This document shows, piece by piece, positions 18,712 to 28,169 of a stretch of 64,000 bases of DNA; positions within the stretch are counted from its first letter, which is position 1; every line of letters starts with the position of its first letter. The stretch lies in NCBI GenBank assembly GCA_964244065.1, contig CAXTHH010000001.1, positions 372,001-436,000 of the forward strand. Direction: 5' to 3'. The DNA comes from JASLDZ01 sp964244065. GTDB lineage: Bacteria > Pseudomonadota > Alphaproteobacteria > Caulobacterales > Caulobacteraceae. The translations under genes were made by a program, and so were the position numbers. Under the pieces are notes generated by a model that saw only the letters and a list, made by a program, of their open reading frames with translations, was not told the DNA's origin and did not search any database.

Positions 18712-20055
18712 ATGGCCCTCGCGTTCCTCCTCGCCGCCGCCGCCGCGGCCTCCGCCCCTTCGCCCACGCCCTCGCCGCAACGGCCGGAGCTGCGGGCCAT
18801 CGCCGCCGAAGTGCGCCCCGCCGAGCTGCGCGCCACGGTGGAGGCGCTCGTCAGCTTCGGCACCCGCCACACGCTCTCCGGCGTGCAGGGCCCGGCGCGC
18901 GGCATCGCCCCCGCGCGCGACTGGACGGCGGGACGCTTCGGCGAGATCGCGCGCGCCTGCGGCGGCTGCCTGGAGGTCGTCCGCCCCTCGCAGCGCGTGA
19001 GCGGGAACCGCATGCCCAAGGAGGGCGCCGTGGTGGAGGACGTCGTCGCCGTCCAGCGCGGGACCACCGACCCGGGCCGCGTGGTGGTCATCTCCGCCCA
19101 CATCGACAGCCGCGTCACCGACGTGATGAACGCCACGGCCGACGCCCCGGGCGCCAACGACGACGGCTCCGGCGTCGCGGCGGTGATCGAGGCGGCGCGA
19201 GTGCTCAGCAAGCGCAAGTTCCCGGCGACGGTGGTCTACGCCGTGCTCTCGGGCGAGGAGCAGGGGCTCCTGGGCGGCAAGGTGCTGGCCGACCACGCGC
19301 GGGCGCAGGGCTGGCGCGTGGAGGCGGCGCTCAACAACGACATCATCGGCAACACCACCGGCCAGAACGGCGCGCGAGACGATCGCACGGTGCGCGTCTT
19401 CTCCGAGGGCACCAAGTCGGTGGAGACCTTCGAGGAGGGCCGGCGTCGGCGCGCCACCGGCGGCGAGATGGACAGCCCCTCGCGCAACCTGTCCCGCTGG
19501 ATCGAGGGCCTGTCCACGCCCGACCTGCGGGTGCGCATGATCGCGCGGCTGGACCGCTACGGCCGCGGCGGCGACCAGACGCCCATGCTGGAGGCCGGCT
19601 TCCCCGCCGTGCGCCTCACGGAGAGCGTGGAGAACTGGGACCGCCAGCACCAGGACCTGCGCCCCGGATACGGCGACCTCACCGCCGGCGTGGACTTCCC
19701 CTACCTGGCCAAGGTCACGCGCCTGAACGCCATGGCGCTGGCCGCGCTCGCCTGGGCGCCGTCGCCGCCGGAGGGCCTGAAGGTGGAGGGCGCGCTGAAG
19801 GACGACACCACCGCGACCTGGACCGCCTCGCCCGGCGCCGCGCGCTACCGCGTGTGGTGGCGCGACAGCCTCGATCCGCGGTGGACGCACAGTCAGGACG
19901 CCGGCGCGGCGACGACCGCGGTGGTCAAGGACCGGGTGATCGACGACTGGCTGTTCGGCGTGCAGGCGATCTCGGCCGACGGCTGGGCCAGCCCCGTCGT
20001 CTACCCCGGCGTGGCCGGCGCCTTCGTCTCGGCCTCGCCGCCGCCCAAGCCGTGA
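18712..20055 (+). CDS. Secreted M28-family zinc aminopeptidase
   Basis: A 447-residue exported peptidase. A short hydrophobic N-terminus (MALAFLLAAAAAASA) acts as signal peptide. Metal-site motifs of family M28 are present: SAHIDS (His, Asp), GANDDGSG (bridging Asp), LSGEEQGL (catalytic and ligand Glu), an NDIIGN segment, and a late RQHQD His. The region after about residue 360 (VEGALKDDTTATWTAS, RYRVWWRD) looks like a fibronectin-type tail. The acetyltransferase downstream overlaps its stop by 4 bp. Confidence 0.85.
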   Translation: MALAFLLAAAAAASAPSPTPSPQRPELRAIAAEVRPAELRATVEALVSFGTRHTLSGVQGPARGIAPARDWTAGRFGEIARACGGCLEVVRPSQRVSGNRMPKEGAVVEDVVAVQRGTTDPGRVVVISAHIDSRVTDVMNATADAPGANDDGSGVAAVIEAARVLSKRKFPATVVYAVLSGEEQGLLGGKVLADHARAQGWRVEAALNNDIIGNTTGQNGARDDRTVRVFSEGTKSVETFEEGRRRRATGGEMDSPSRNLSRWIEGLSTPDLRVRMIARLDRYGRGGDQTPMLEAGFPAVRLTESVENWDRQHQDLRPGYGDLTAGVDFPYLAKVTRLNAMALAALAWAPSPPEGLKVEGALKDDTTATWTASPGAARYRVWWRDSLDPRWTHSQDAGAATTAVVKDRVIDDWLFGVQAISADGWASPVVYPGVAGAFVSASPPPKP

Positions 20056-20567
20056 CGCCCTGGACGCTGCGCCGGGCGGGCCCCGGCGACGCGGAGGCGC
20101 TCGCGCTGGTCGGCGCGGCGACCTTCCTGGAGACCTATGCCGGCGAGATGTCGGGCGCCGACATCGTCGCCCACTGCGCCACACGCCACGCCGCCTCCCT
20201 CTACGCCGCTTGGCTGGCGCAGGGCTGGCCCGTCTGGCTGGCCGAGGCGCCGCAGGGCGCGCCGGTGGGCTACGCCGTGCTCGCCGAGCCCGACATCCCG
20301 CAGCGCAAGCCGGGCGACCAGGAGCTGAAGCGCATCTACGTCCTCTCCCGCCTGCACGGCTCCGGCGCGGGCCAGGCGCTGTTCGCCGCCGCGGTGGAGG
20401 AGGCGAGGGCGCGCACCGCTCCCCGCCTGCTGCTGGGCGCTTACGCCAGGAACCACCGCGCCCGCGCCTTCTACCGCCGCGTGGGCTTCCAGGAGATCGG
20501 CTCGCGCACCTTCACCGTGGGCGCGACCATCTTCGACGACGACGTGGTCATGGCGCTGGCGCTCTGA
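20052..20567 (+). CDS. GNAT-family N-acetyltransferase
   Basis: A 171-residue GNAT protein. WTLRRAGPGDAEAL is the usual first strand and helix; IYVLSRLHGSGAGQALFAAA holds the acetyl-CoA pyrophosphate loop (R/Q-x-x-G-x-G/A pattern), and NHRARAFYRRVGFQEIG is the family end motif. The GTG start overlaps the peptidase stop (GTGA). It converges on the outer-membrane gene with 20 bp between. The acceptor substrate is unknown. Confidence 0.85.
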   Translation: MTPWTLRRAGPGDAEALALVGAATFLETYAGEMSGADIVAHCATRHAASLYAAWLAQGWPVWLAEAPQGAPVGYAVLAEPDIPQRKPGDQELKRIYVLSRLHGSGAGQALFAAAVEEARARTAPRLLLGAYARNHRARAFYRRVGFQEIGSRTFTVGATIFDDDVVMALAL

Positions 20568-20587
20568 AGCGCGTCAGGTTGCGCGCC

Positions 20588-21406
20588 TCAGAACCGCGTG
20601 GAGACGCCGAAGAAGGCGCCGATCCGGTCGGAGGCGCGGGTCAGGCCGAGGCTCACGCCCGCGTCCAGCTGCAGGTTGGGCCGCAGCCTGTAGGTGACGC
20701 CGGTGTTGTAGCTGGCCGTCTCGCCGCCCGCGGGGTCGTTGCGGTTCAGCTCCAGCGCCACCTCGTGGAAGGTCCCGAACCGCTCGGTCCAGTCGGCGCT
20801 CAGCGAGGCGGAGGCCAGCACCACCGCCGCGTAGCCGCGGTCGAGGTCCTCGCGCCGGGCGACCACGCCCAGGTTGGCGCCCAGGCTGAAGCGTCCGCCG
20901 AGCGCCACGTCGAACGGCAGGATCACCCCGCCGCCCACGCCCGCGCTGCCGATCCCGTTCCGGCGGTCGGTGGGGATGTCGATGAAGGGGATGATCCCGA
21001 AGGCGGTGTCGCCCTTGTCCTTCACACCGTCCGGCCCCCACAGGTTCAGCTTGGCGCGCAGGGTGACGTCGCCCGGCCCCTCCTCGGCGGGCCCGCCGTC
21101 CGAGACGGTGTTGCGGCCGTACGGCCGCAGGAAGATGTTCGCCTCCAGGCGGGGCGTCAGGCCGACGCGCAGCTCGGTGGTCCCGACCTCCCAGCTCTCG
21201 GTGCGCACGCCGCCGGCGTCCTTGCCCGCGCGCGTCCAGCCGACGCCGGTGGTCTCGATCTGCAGACGGCCCGGCTCCACCGTGTAGGGACTCTCGGTGG
21301 TGTCCGGACGGTCGGTGGAGAACTCGCGCGTGAACGGCTTCGACTGGGCCAGCGCCGCGGCCGGCGACAGCAGCGCGCAAGCGACGGCCAGGGCCAGCCG
21401 GCTCAC
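20588..21406 (-). CDS. Outer-membrane beta-barrel protein, MetA phenol-degradation/transporter family
   Basis: A 272-residue protein with a signal peptide (to AALAQ near residue 21), then FSTDRPDTTESPYTVEPGRLQIE, the hallmark opening of the Phenol_MetA_deg-like group of putative outer-membrane channels. Alternating strands follow and the chain ends in Phe (GVSTRF), the usual outer-membrane insertion signal. The family is named from phenol degradation clusters, but most members have no proven substrate. It is monocistronic, converging on the GNAT gene. Confidence 0.75.
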   Translation of the reverse strand: MSRLALAVACALLSPAAALAQSKPFTREFSTDRPDTTESPYTVEPGRLQIETTGVGWTRAGKDAGGVRTESWEVGTTELRVGLTPRLEANIFLRPYGRNTVSDGGPAEEGPGDVTLRAKLNLWGPDGVKDKGDTAFGIIPFIDIPTDRRNGIGSAGVGGGVILPFDVALGGRFSLGANLGVVARREDLDRGYAAVVLASASLSADWTERFGTFHEVALELNRNDPAGGETASYNTGVTYRLRPNLQLDAGVSLGLTRASDRIGAFFGVSTRF

Positions 21407-21539
21407 GCGCCCGCGCCCAGGGCGGCCGCACCGGCGATCGCCCTTGCGGCGGCGAGGGGACGGGCAAGGCGCATGAGAGCTCCGGAAGCGCAGGGCTGGC
21501 CGCGCCGGCTAGCACGCGCCGCGCGCCGCCGTCACCGTG

Positions 21540-22478
21540 TCACAGGCTGGAGAGCAGCCCCGGCTGGGTCGCGTCCAGCTTGAAGCTGGGGGGCGGCGCG
21601 GTGCGTGTCACCGCGTTGCGCCGCGCCACCTTGGCCGCGCGCGCCAGGCCCACCTTGGCCAGCGACACCGGGCCGAAGCCCGACTGCACGCGCGGCTGCA
21701 GCCCCGCGTTCCGGCGCAGCAGGGCGTTGGCGTAGATGACGTTGGTGCGCATCAGCGCCTCGGGCGTCATGTACTCGAGCGAGAGCGACACGTTCAGCAT
21801 GGGGCCGTTCACCACCCGGTGCGGGGCGTTCTGGCGCCAGGAGACCATGTCGCCGGGCGTCATGTGGAACACCTGGGCGCGCACGTCCCAGGCCGGGTCG
21901 TAGTCGACCTGCTCGGCCGTCTCCTTCAGCACGATGCGCTCCAGCTGCTCCTCCTCCACGAAGGGCGCGTAGGGCGGGTAGACGTAGAGGGTCTTCTCGC
22001 CCCGCAGACCCCACAGGGTCACCGGCGGCACGTCCAGGTGGTAGAAGACCTGCGCGTTCGGCGAGGAGATCAGCAGGCCCACGTCGCGCTTGAAGGTGCG
22101 CAGGCCCGGCACGTGCCGCTCCAGCTCGCCGAACACTTCGTCGGAGAGGGCGGCGTACTCGATCAGGTGATCGTTGGCCGCGCGCATGTTGAGCCACAGC
22201 CGGCCCGTCTTGGTGGCTTCCAGCAGGCGCGAGCCCGTCATGTTGCCCAGCGCCGAGCCGCGGCGCCAGCTGCCCCGGTCAACCGGGTCGTCGCCCATGG
22301 TGAAGACGCCCAGGCGCTCGCGGGGGAAGCGGTCGAGTACCTCCTCCAGGCCCTCCTCGGAGAACATGGGGCGCTCGTGCAGGGTGTGGCGCAGCGCCAC
22401 CTCCTCGCGGCCGAAGCGCGCGGCGCGCTCGGCGTCCCAGTGGACCAGGGGGGGCGGGTCGAAGGGGGAGTGGGTCAT
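21540..22478 (-). CDS. JmjC/cupin-like oxygenase-type protein
   Basis: A 312-residue protein with a cupin_8/JmjC-type core. The likely Fe(II) facial triad is His147 and Asp149 (VFYHLDVPP) with His220 (WRQNAPHRVVN); GDMVSW before the last His is the common second cupin motif, and EKTLYVYPPY is the 2-oxoglutarate-side strand. There is no signal peptide. The gene lies 5 bp after the BioF2-like acetyltransferase on the same strand, so the two probably act together; similar pairs occur beside polysaccharide genes in my recollection, but here the target is unknown. Confidence 0.7.
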   Translation of the reverse strand: MTHSPFDPPPLVHWDAERAARFGREEVALRHTLHERPMFSEEGLEEVLDRFPRERLGVFTMGDDPVDRGSWRRGSALGNMTGSRLLEATKTGRLWLNMRAANDHLIEYAALSDEVFGELERHVPGLRTFKRDVGLLISSPNAQVFYHLDVPPVTLWGLRGEKTLYVYPPYAPFVEEEQLERIVLKETAEQVDYDPAWDVRAQVFHMTPGDMVSWRQNAPHRVVNGPMLNVSLSLEYMTPEALMRTNVIYANALLRRNAGLQPRVQSGFGPVSLAKVGLARAAKVARRNAVTRTAPPPSFKLDATQPGLLSSL

Positions 22479-22483
22479 GGGGT

Positions 22484-23617
22484 TCAGGCCTCCGAAGCCG
22501 GGGCGCGCCCGCCGGAAGGCAGGCGCTTCTTCATGTCGGTGAGGGCCAGGGCCACGCCCTGGATCCGGCCGGCCAGCGTGGGCTCGGCCTGCGCGATGTG
22601 GTCCAGCCGGCGCTGAACGCGGGCCAGGAGCTCGGGGCGGCGGCTGGCGCCGGGCGAGGCGGCCGGGGCGCGGACCTCGGCGGAGCCGTGCGCCAGCTCC
22701 TCCTCGTGGTCGGCGAATACGGTCTTGTAGTGCGCGCTGCCGCCGGAGAGCTCGTAGCGCTCCAGCCCGGCCTCGGGCATGGCCCGCACGGCCATGGACA
22801 GGAACACGAGCCCTGGCGAGGCGTGGGCCCAGTCCGGGTCGTAGGCGGCGAGCCACGGATGGTACACCGCGCCCGCCTGGGCGCCGAAGTGCGCGGCGAT
22901 CACGCGGCCCCGCGCACGCAACGTGACCAGCAGGCCGCGGAAGTCGGGCTCGGCCCGGCGGTGCAGGGCGGACATCATGGCCCGGCTCCACTCGGGGTGC
23001 AGCACGTCGTGCAGGCCGGTGCGGCGGAACTGCTCGCGCTTCCAGCGGATCAACAGGTCGAGGGCGTCGGCGGAGGTGTCGCCGAAGGTGAGCTCCAGCG
23101 GCCCTTCCTCGCGGTCGAGCTTGTGCTCCAGCCGGCGGATGTTCTTGAAGCGCTTGGGGCTGCCTGCGCGCAGGCGCTCCCAGTAGGCCTCCCCCGCATC
23201 GACAGGGGCGACGGCGTAGGCCGGGTCGGCTCCGTCCAGCACGGCCCCGCCGAACACGCCGTGCGGGTCGGTCAGGGCGGTGAAGCGGAAGGCGCGCAGG
23301 CGGGCGGCGGCCAGCGCCTCGCGCCAGCCGAAGCCGGGGGAGGGGCCCGTGACCAGGGCGTGCCGGTCGGACCAGGGCGCCCCCGCGGGCCGGCCCAGCC
23401 CGCCGGGCCGGCGGTGGTGCGCCAGGAAGCCCACCGTCTCGCCGCCGCGGCGGAACACCGCCACGTGCGCATCGGCCCGCACCTCGCCCACCAGCCGCGC
23501 GAACGCCGGACCCATGAGGGGCGAGGCGAACTCCGGCGTCGTCGCCAGCATGTCGCGCCAGGCCCGCACGTCGTCCTGGGTCAGGGCGTCGGGTCGAAGG
23601 ATGTCGGCCTGTAGCAT
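22484..23617 (-). CDS. BioF2-like GNAT acyltransferase (CelD/BcsL type)
   Basis: A 377-residue protein with two degenerate GNAT folds. The C-terminal domain has WKREQFRRTGL, VIAAHFGAQAG, VYHPWLAAYDPDWAHASPGLVFL and YELSGGSAHYKTVFA, typical of Acetyltransf_6 proteins that acylate sugars of surface polysaccharides or holdfast-like material. The ATG at 23,617 was chosen because the domain begins soon after; upstream the frame is Arg-rich and lies over the divergent promoter. It heads a two-gene operon with the JmjC-like gene. Confidence 0.75.
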   Translation of the reverse strand: MLQADILRPDALTQDDVRAWRDMLATTPEFASPLMGPAFARLVGEVRADAHVAVFRRGGETVGFLAHHRRPGGLGRPAGAPWSDRHALVTGPSPGFGWREALAAARLRAFRFTALTDPHGVFGGAVLDGADPAYAVAPVDAGEAYWERLRAGSPKRFKNIRRLEHKLDREEGPLELTFGDTSADALDLLIRWKREQFRRTGLHDVLHPEWSRAMMSALHRRAEPDFRGLLVTLRARGRVIAAHFGAQAGAVYHPWLAAYDPDWAHASPGLVFLSMAVRAMPEAGLERYELSGGSAHYKTVFADHEEELAHGSAEVRAPAASPGASRRPELLARVQRRLDHIAQAEPTLAGRIQGVALALTDMKKRLPSGGRAPASEA

Positions 23618-23741
23618 GCTGGGGCGCCCGCCTCGGTTCGGCGGGGTGGAGCGCAAGCGGCGTGCCGCGCCCCGCCATGCGTCCGGACTGCAAACTTTCG
23701 CCTGTTGGAGGGGCGGGACGCCGCCGCTATGACGCGGGGCC

Positions 23742-24962
23742 GTGACCTCCCCTCCCGCCGCTTCCTTCCGCCTGGGGCCGCGGCTCGCACTGGCAGCCGC
23801 CGTGCTGGCGCTGGCGGGCTGCGCCAAGAAGAAGCCGCCGCCGCCGCCGCCGCCCGTCGTGGCCGCCGCCGTCCCGCTGCAGCGCCCGATCGTGGACTGG
23901 GACGACTACGTCGGTCGGTTCGAGGCGGTGCAGGCGGTGGAGGTGCGGCCGCGCGTCTCCGGCTACCTGCAGAGCGTCGCCTTCCGCGACGGGCAGGAGG
24001 TGCGCCGGGGCCAGCTGCTGTTCGTGATCGACCCTCGGCCGTACCAGGCGGCGCTGGACCAGGCGCGCGCCCAGGTGGCGCGCCAGCAGGCGACGCTGGC
24101 CAACGCCCGTCTGGAGAGCGAGCGCGCGCAGAAGCTGTTCGACGCCCGCGCGATCAGCCAGCAGGAGCTGGCGGCGCGCCAGGCCACCGCCCAGCAGTCG
24201 GTCGCCGACCTCGCCGCCGCCCAGGCCACCGCCCGCACCGCCGCGCTCAACCTGGCCTTCACGCGGGTGACCGCGCCGATCTCCGGCCGCGTCTCCGACC
24301 GGCGCTTCGCCGTGGGCAACCTCGTGGCGCAGGACACCTCCGTCCTGACCACGCTGGTGGACCTCGACCCGATCCGCTTCAGCTTCGAGGGCGCCGAGGG
24401 CCTCTACCTCAAGTACCAGCGGCTGAACCGGGAGGGCGGGCGCGCCTCCTCCCGCTTGCGCGCCAACCCGGTCGAGGTGCGCCTGCAGGACGAGCAGGAG
24501 TACCGCTGGCGCGGGCGGATGGACTTCGTTGACAACGCGCTCGACACCAACAGCGGCACCATCCGCGGCCGCGCGGTGATCGCCAACCCGGACGGCTTCC
24601 TCACGCCCGGCCTGTTCGGCCACATGCGCCTGCTGGGCTCGCCGCCCTACACCGGCCTTCTGCTGCCGGACTCGGCGGTCTCCACCGACCAGACGCACCA
24701 GGTCGTGCGGATCGTGGGCAAGGACGGCAAGCTGGCCCAGCGCGTGGTGCAGACCGGGCCGGTGGTGGACGGCCTGCGCGTGATCCGCGGCGGCATCGGC
24801 CCCGAGGACAAGGTGGTGATCGCCGGGGCCGCCCAGGCCAAGCCCGGCCAGGCCGTGCGGGTGAAGCAGGTGCGGATCACCCCGCCCGACCCGGGCCAGG
24901 AGCCGCCGCCCTACGTCCTGCCGCCCTCCAGCTCCGCCCAGGCGGCGGGCGGGGGGCGCTGA
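23742..24962 (+). CDS. RND efflux periplasmic adaptor (membrane fusion lipoprotein)
   Basis: A 406-residue membrane fusion protein. The signal peptide ends in a lipobox (LALAGC, Cys near residue 27) followed by a KKK-Pro7 spacer. Then come the split lipoyl domain (VEVRPRVSGYLQSVAFRDGQEVRRGQLLFVID and later LNLAFTRVTAPISGRVSD), a helical hairpin (ARQQATLANARLESERAQKLFD) and the beta-barrel domain. It starts with GTG and lies 3 bp before the pump gene. It bridges pump and channel in a tripartite exporter. No TetR or LysR regulator flanks the operon. Confidence 0.93.
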   Translation: MTSPPAASFRLGPRLALAAAVLALAGCAKKKPPPPPPPVVAAAVPLQRPIVDWDDYVGRFEAVQAVEVRPRVSGYLQSVAFRDGQEVRRGQLLFVIDPRPYQAALDQARAQVARQQATLANARLESERAQKLFDARAISQQELAARQATAQQSVADLAAAQATARTAALNLAFTRVTAPISGRVSDRRFAVGNLVAQDTSVLTTLVDLDPIRFSFEGAEGLYLKYQRLNREGGRASSRLRANPVEVRLQDEQEYRWRGRMDFVDNALDTNSGTIRGRAVIANPDGFLTPGLFGHMRLLGSPPYTGLLLPDSAVSTDQTHQVVRIVGKDGKLAQRVVQTGPVVDGLRVIRGGIGPEDKVVIAGAAQAKPGQAVRVKQVRITPPDPGQEPPPYVLPPSSSAQAAGGGR

Positions 24963-24965
24963 GCG

Positions 24966-27900
24966 GTGCGCTTCGGCCACATCTTCATCGACCGGCCGGT
25001 GCTGGCGGCCGTCATCTCGATCCTGGTGACCATCCTCGGGATCGTCGCCTATCCCACCCTGCCCATCGCCCAATATCCGGAGATCGTGCCGCCCACGGTG
25101 ACGGTGACGGCCACCTACCCGGGCGCCAGCGCGGAGACGCTGGCCGATACGGTGGCCAACCCGCTGGAGCAGCAGATCAACGGCGTCGAGAACATGCTCT
25201 ACATGTCCTCGCAGTCGACGGGCGACGGCCGCGTCCAGATCACGGTGACCTTCAAGCTCGGCACCGACCTGAACGTGTCGCAGGTGCTGGTGCAGAATCG
25301 GGTGGCGAACGCCCAGCCGCGCCTGCCGCAGCAGGTGCAGGCCACGGGCGTGATCGTGCGCAAGAGCTCGCCCGACTTCCTGCTGGGCATCCACTTCTTC
25401 TCGCCGGACAACTCGCTGGACCGGAACTACGTGGCGAACTTCGTCACGCTGAACGTGCGCGACCAGGTGCTGCGCACGCAGGGCGTGGGCGACGTGATCC
25501 AGCGCGGGCAGCGCGACTATTCCATGCGCATCTGGATCGACCCCGACCGGGCGGCGGCGCGCAACCTCACGGCCGGGGAGGTCGTCGCCGCCCTGCAGAG
25601 CCACAACGTGCAGGTCGCGGCCGGCAACCTGAATGCGCCGCCCTACGGGCCGGGCGCCAGCGGCTACCAGATCAACATCCAGGCGCTGGGCCGGCTGCAG
25701 ACGCCGCAGCAGTTCTCCGACATCGTCATCAAGCGCGACGAGCAGGGCCGCCTCACCAAGGTGTCGGACGTGGCGCGCGTGGAGATCGGCGCGCAGGACT
25801 ACACGAGCGAGGCGCTGATCGATAACCGCGACGCGGTGCTGCTGGGCGTGCTGCAGCTGCCGGGGTCCAACGCGCTGCAGGCCGCGGAGTCGGTCAAGGC
25901 GACCGTCGCCCGCATCATGAAGGACGCGCCGCCGGGCCTAGGCTACCGCATCGCCTACAACCCCACCGAGTTCATCGGCCAGTCCGTCGAGGCGGTGGAG
26001 CACACCCTGTTCGAGGCGGTCATCCTGGTGGTGATCGTCGTGGTGCTGTTCCTGCAGACCTGGCGGGCCTCGATCATCCCCATCGTGGCCATCCCCGTGT
26101 CGCTGATCGGCACCTTCGCCGTCATGAAGGCGTTCGGGTTCAGCCTGAACAACCTGTCGCTGTTCGGGCTGGTGCTGGCCATCGGCATCGTCGTCGACGA
26201 CGCCATCGTGGTGGTGGAGAACGTGGAGCGGCACCTGGAGGAGGGGGCCACCCCGCGCGACGCCGCCTACGCCACCATGGACGAGGTGGCGGGCGCCCTC
26301 ATCGCCATCGCCCTGGTGCTGACCGCCGTGTTCGTGCCCGCCGCGCTGATCACGGGGATCACCGGCCAGTTCTACCGCCAGTTCGCCCTGACCATCGCCT
26401 CGGCCACGCTGATCTCGCTGCTGGTCTCGCTGACGCTCTCGCCGGCGTTGGCCGCCCTGGTGCTGCGGCCGCACTCCGCCAAGAAGCACGGCGTGTCCAA
26501 GCCTTGGGAGCGGCCGTTCCAGGCTTTCGGGCGCGGGTTCAACCGCGGCTTCGAGCGGCTGTCGAAAGGCTACTCCGGCCTGGTGGGACGGCTGACGCGC
26601 CTGCCCGTCGTCATGATGGCGATCTACGCCGTGCTGCTGGCGCTGACGGCCTGGCGCGTCGTGGCGACGCCCACCGGCTTCATCCCCGCGCAGGACCAGG
26701 GCAACCTGATCGTGGCGGCGCAGCTGCCCGCCGGGGCCTCGCTCCAGCGGACCCGGGCGGTGGCCGAGGAGATCACCCGGCGCATCATCAAGGCGCCCGG
26801 CATCAACGCGGTGGCTTCCAACATCGGGGTTGAGCCGACCACCAACACCCAGGCCCCCAACTCCCTGCAGCAGTTCGTGACGCTCCGCCCGTTCGAGGAG
26901 CGCAACAAGGACGGCGTCAAGCTGGCCGGGATCATCGCCGACCTGCAGAAGCGCACCGCCGGCATCCTGGACGCGCAGGTGCGCGTGCTGCCGCCCCCGC
27001 CCGTCCGCGGGCTCGGCAGCGCCGGCGGCTTCAAGATGATCGTGCAGGACCGCAACAAGGCCGGCTACCCGCAGCTGGAACAGGCGGCGCAGGCCTTCGC
27101 CAACCAGGCGAGCGAGACGGGCGAGATCAACCGCGCCTTCATCACCTTCTCGACCAAGACGCCGCGCCTGTTCGCCGACATCGACCGCGACAAGTCGGAG
27201 ATGCTGGGCGTGCCGAACGAGAACGTGTTCGGTGCGCTGCAGACCTACCTCGGCTCCACCTACATCAACGACTTCACCTTCCTGGGCTACACCTACCAGG
27301 TGCGGGCGCAGGCCGACTGGCCGTGGCGGCGCGACGAGGGCGACGTGCTGCAGCTGAAGACGCGCTCGGCCTCCGGGGCCATGGTCCCGCTCGGCGCGGT
27401 GATGACGCTCAAGCGCATGACCGGGCCCTATCGCGTGCTCCGCTACAACCTCTATCCCGCCGCCGAGGTGCAGGGCGATGCGGCCGAGGGCGTGTCCACG
27501 GGCACGGCGCTCAAGGCGATGGAGACCTCGGCGCAGAAGAACCTGCCCTCGGGCTTCGGCTACGAGTGGACGGAGATCGCCTACCAGCAGCAGACCGCGG
27601 GCTCGACCGGCAGCATCGCCTTCGGCATGGCGGTGGTGTTCGCCTTCCTGCTTCTGGCCGCGCTCTACGAGAGCGTGACCCTGCCCATGGCCGTGATCCT
27701 GATCGTGCCCATGTGCATCCTGGCCGCGCTGTTGGGCGTGACCGCCCGCGGGCTAGACAACAACATCCTGACCCAGGTGGGCCTGATCGTGCTGGTGGGG
27801 CTGGCGGCCAAGAACGCCATCCTGATCGTGGAGTTCGCCAAGCAGGGCGAGGAGCTGCATGGCCTCTCGCGGTGGGACGCGGCCAAGGAGGCGGCGCGCA

Positions 27901-28169
27901 CGCGGCTGCGGCCGATCCTGATGACCAGCCTGGCCTTCATCCTGGGCGTGGTCCCGCTGGCCTTCGCCAAGGGGGCCGCCTCGGAGATGCGCCAGGCGCT
28001 CGGCACCGCCGTGCTGTTCGGGATGATCGGCGTGACCGTGTTCGGCCTGATCTTCACGCCCGTGTTCTACGTCGTGTTCCGCGCCCTGGCCGAGAAGCTC
28101 CCGAAGCCCAAGGCCAAGCCGCCGGAGGCGCCCACCACGCGCGGCACGCCGGAGGGCGTCTTCCCGTGA
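24966..28169 (+). CDS. RND multidrug efflux pump, HAE1 family
   Basis: A 1067-residue proton-driven inner-membrane pump, full length for AcrB/MexF types. MRFGHIFIDRPVLAAVISI is TM1; GIVVDDAIVVVENVER in TM4 holds the paired Asp residues of the proton relay; TM10 has GLAAKNAILIVEFAK with the relay Lys. Two large periplasmic loops give the porter and docking domains (ATYPGASAETLADTVANPLE; AQLPAGASLQRTRAV). The short C-tail is Pro/Lys-rich. GTG start; the stop overlaps the outer-membrane factor start by 4 bp. The substrate range cannot be read, but the pump resembles MexF and Caulobacter AcrB in my recollection. Confidence 0.95.
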   Translation: MRFGHIFIDRPVLAAVISILVTILGIVAYPTLPIAQYPEIVPPTVTVTATYPGASAETLADTVANPLEQQINGVENMLYMSSQSTGDGRVQITVTFKLGTDLNVSQVLVQNRVANAQPRLPQQVQATGVIVRKSSPDFLLGIHFFSPDNSLDRNYVANFVTLNVRDQVLRTQGVGDVIQRGQRDYSMRIWIDPDRAAARNLTAGEVVAALQSHNVQVAAGNLNAPPYGPGASGYQINIQALGRLQTPQQFSDIVIKRDEQGRLTKVSDVARVEIGAQDYTSEALIDNRDAVLLGVLQLPGSNALQAAESVKATVARIMKDAPPGLGYRIAYNPTEFIGQSVEAVEHTLFEAVILVVIVVVLFLQTWRASIIPIVAIPVSLIGTFAVMKAFGFSLNNLSLFGLVLAIGIVVDDAIVVVENVERHLEEGATPRDAAYATMDEVAGALIAIALVLTAVFVPAALITGITGQFYRQFALTIASATLISLLVSLTLSPALAALVLRPHSAKKHGVSKPWERPFQAFGRGFNRGFERLSKGYSGLVGRLTRLPVVMMAIYAVLLALTAWRVVATPTGFIPAQDQGNLIVAAQLPAGASLQRTRAVAEEITRRIIKAPGINAVASNIGVEPTTNTQAPNSLQQFVTLRPFEERNKDGVKLAGIIADLQKRTAGILDAQVRVLPPPPVRGLGSAGGFKMIVQDRNKAGYPQLEQAAQAFANQASETGEINRAFITFSTKTPRLFADIDRDKSEMLGVPNENVFGALQTYLGSTYINDFTFLGYTYQVRAQADWPWRRDEGDVLQLKTRSASGAMVPLGAVMTLKRMTGPYRVLRYNLYPAAEVQGDAAEGVSTGTALKAMETSAQKNLPSGFGYEWTEIAYQQQTAGSTGSIAFGMAVVFAFLLLAALYESVTLPMAVILIVPMCILAALLGVTARGLDNNILTQVGLIVLVGLAAKNAILIVEFAKQGEELHGLSRWDAAKEAARTRLRPILMTSLAFILGVVPLAFAKGAASEMRQALGTAVLFGMIGVTVFGLIFTPVFYVVFRALAEKLPKPKAKPPEAPTTRGTPEGVFP

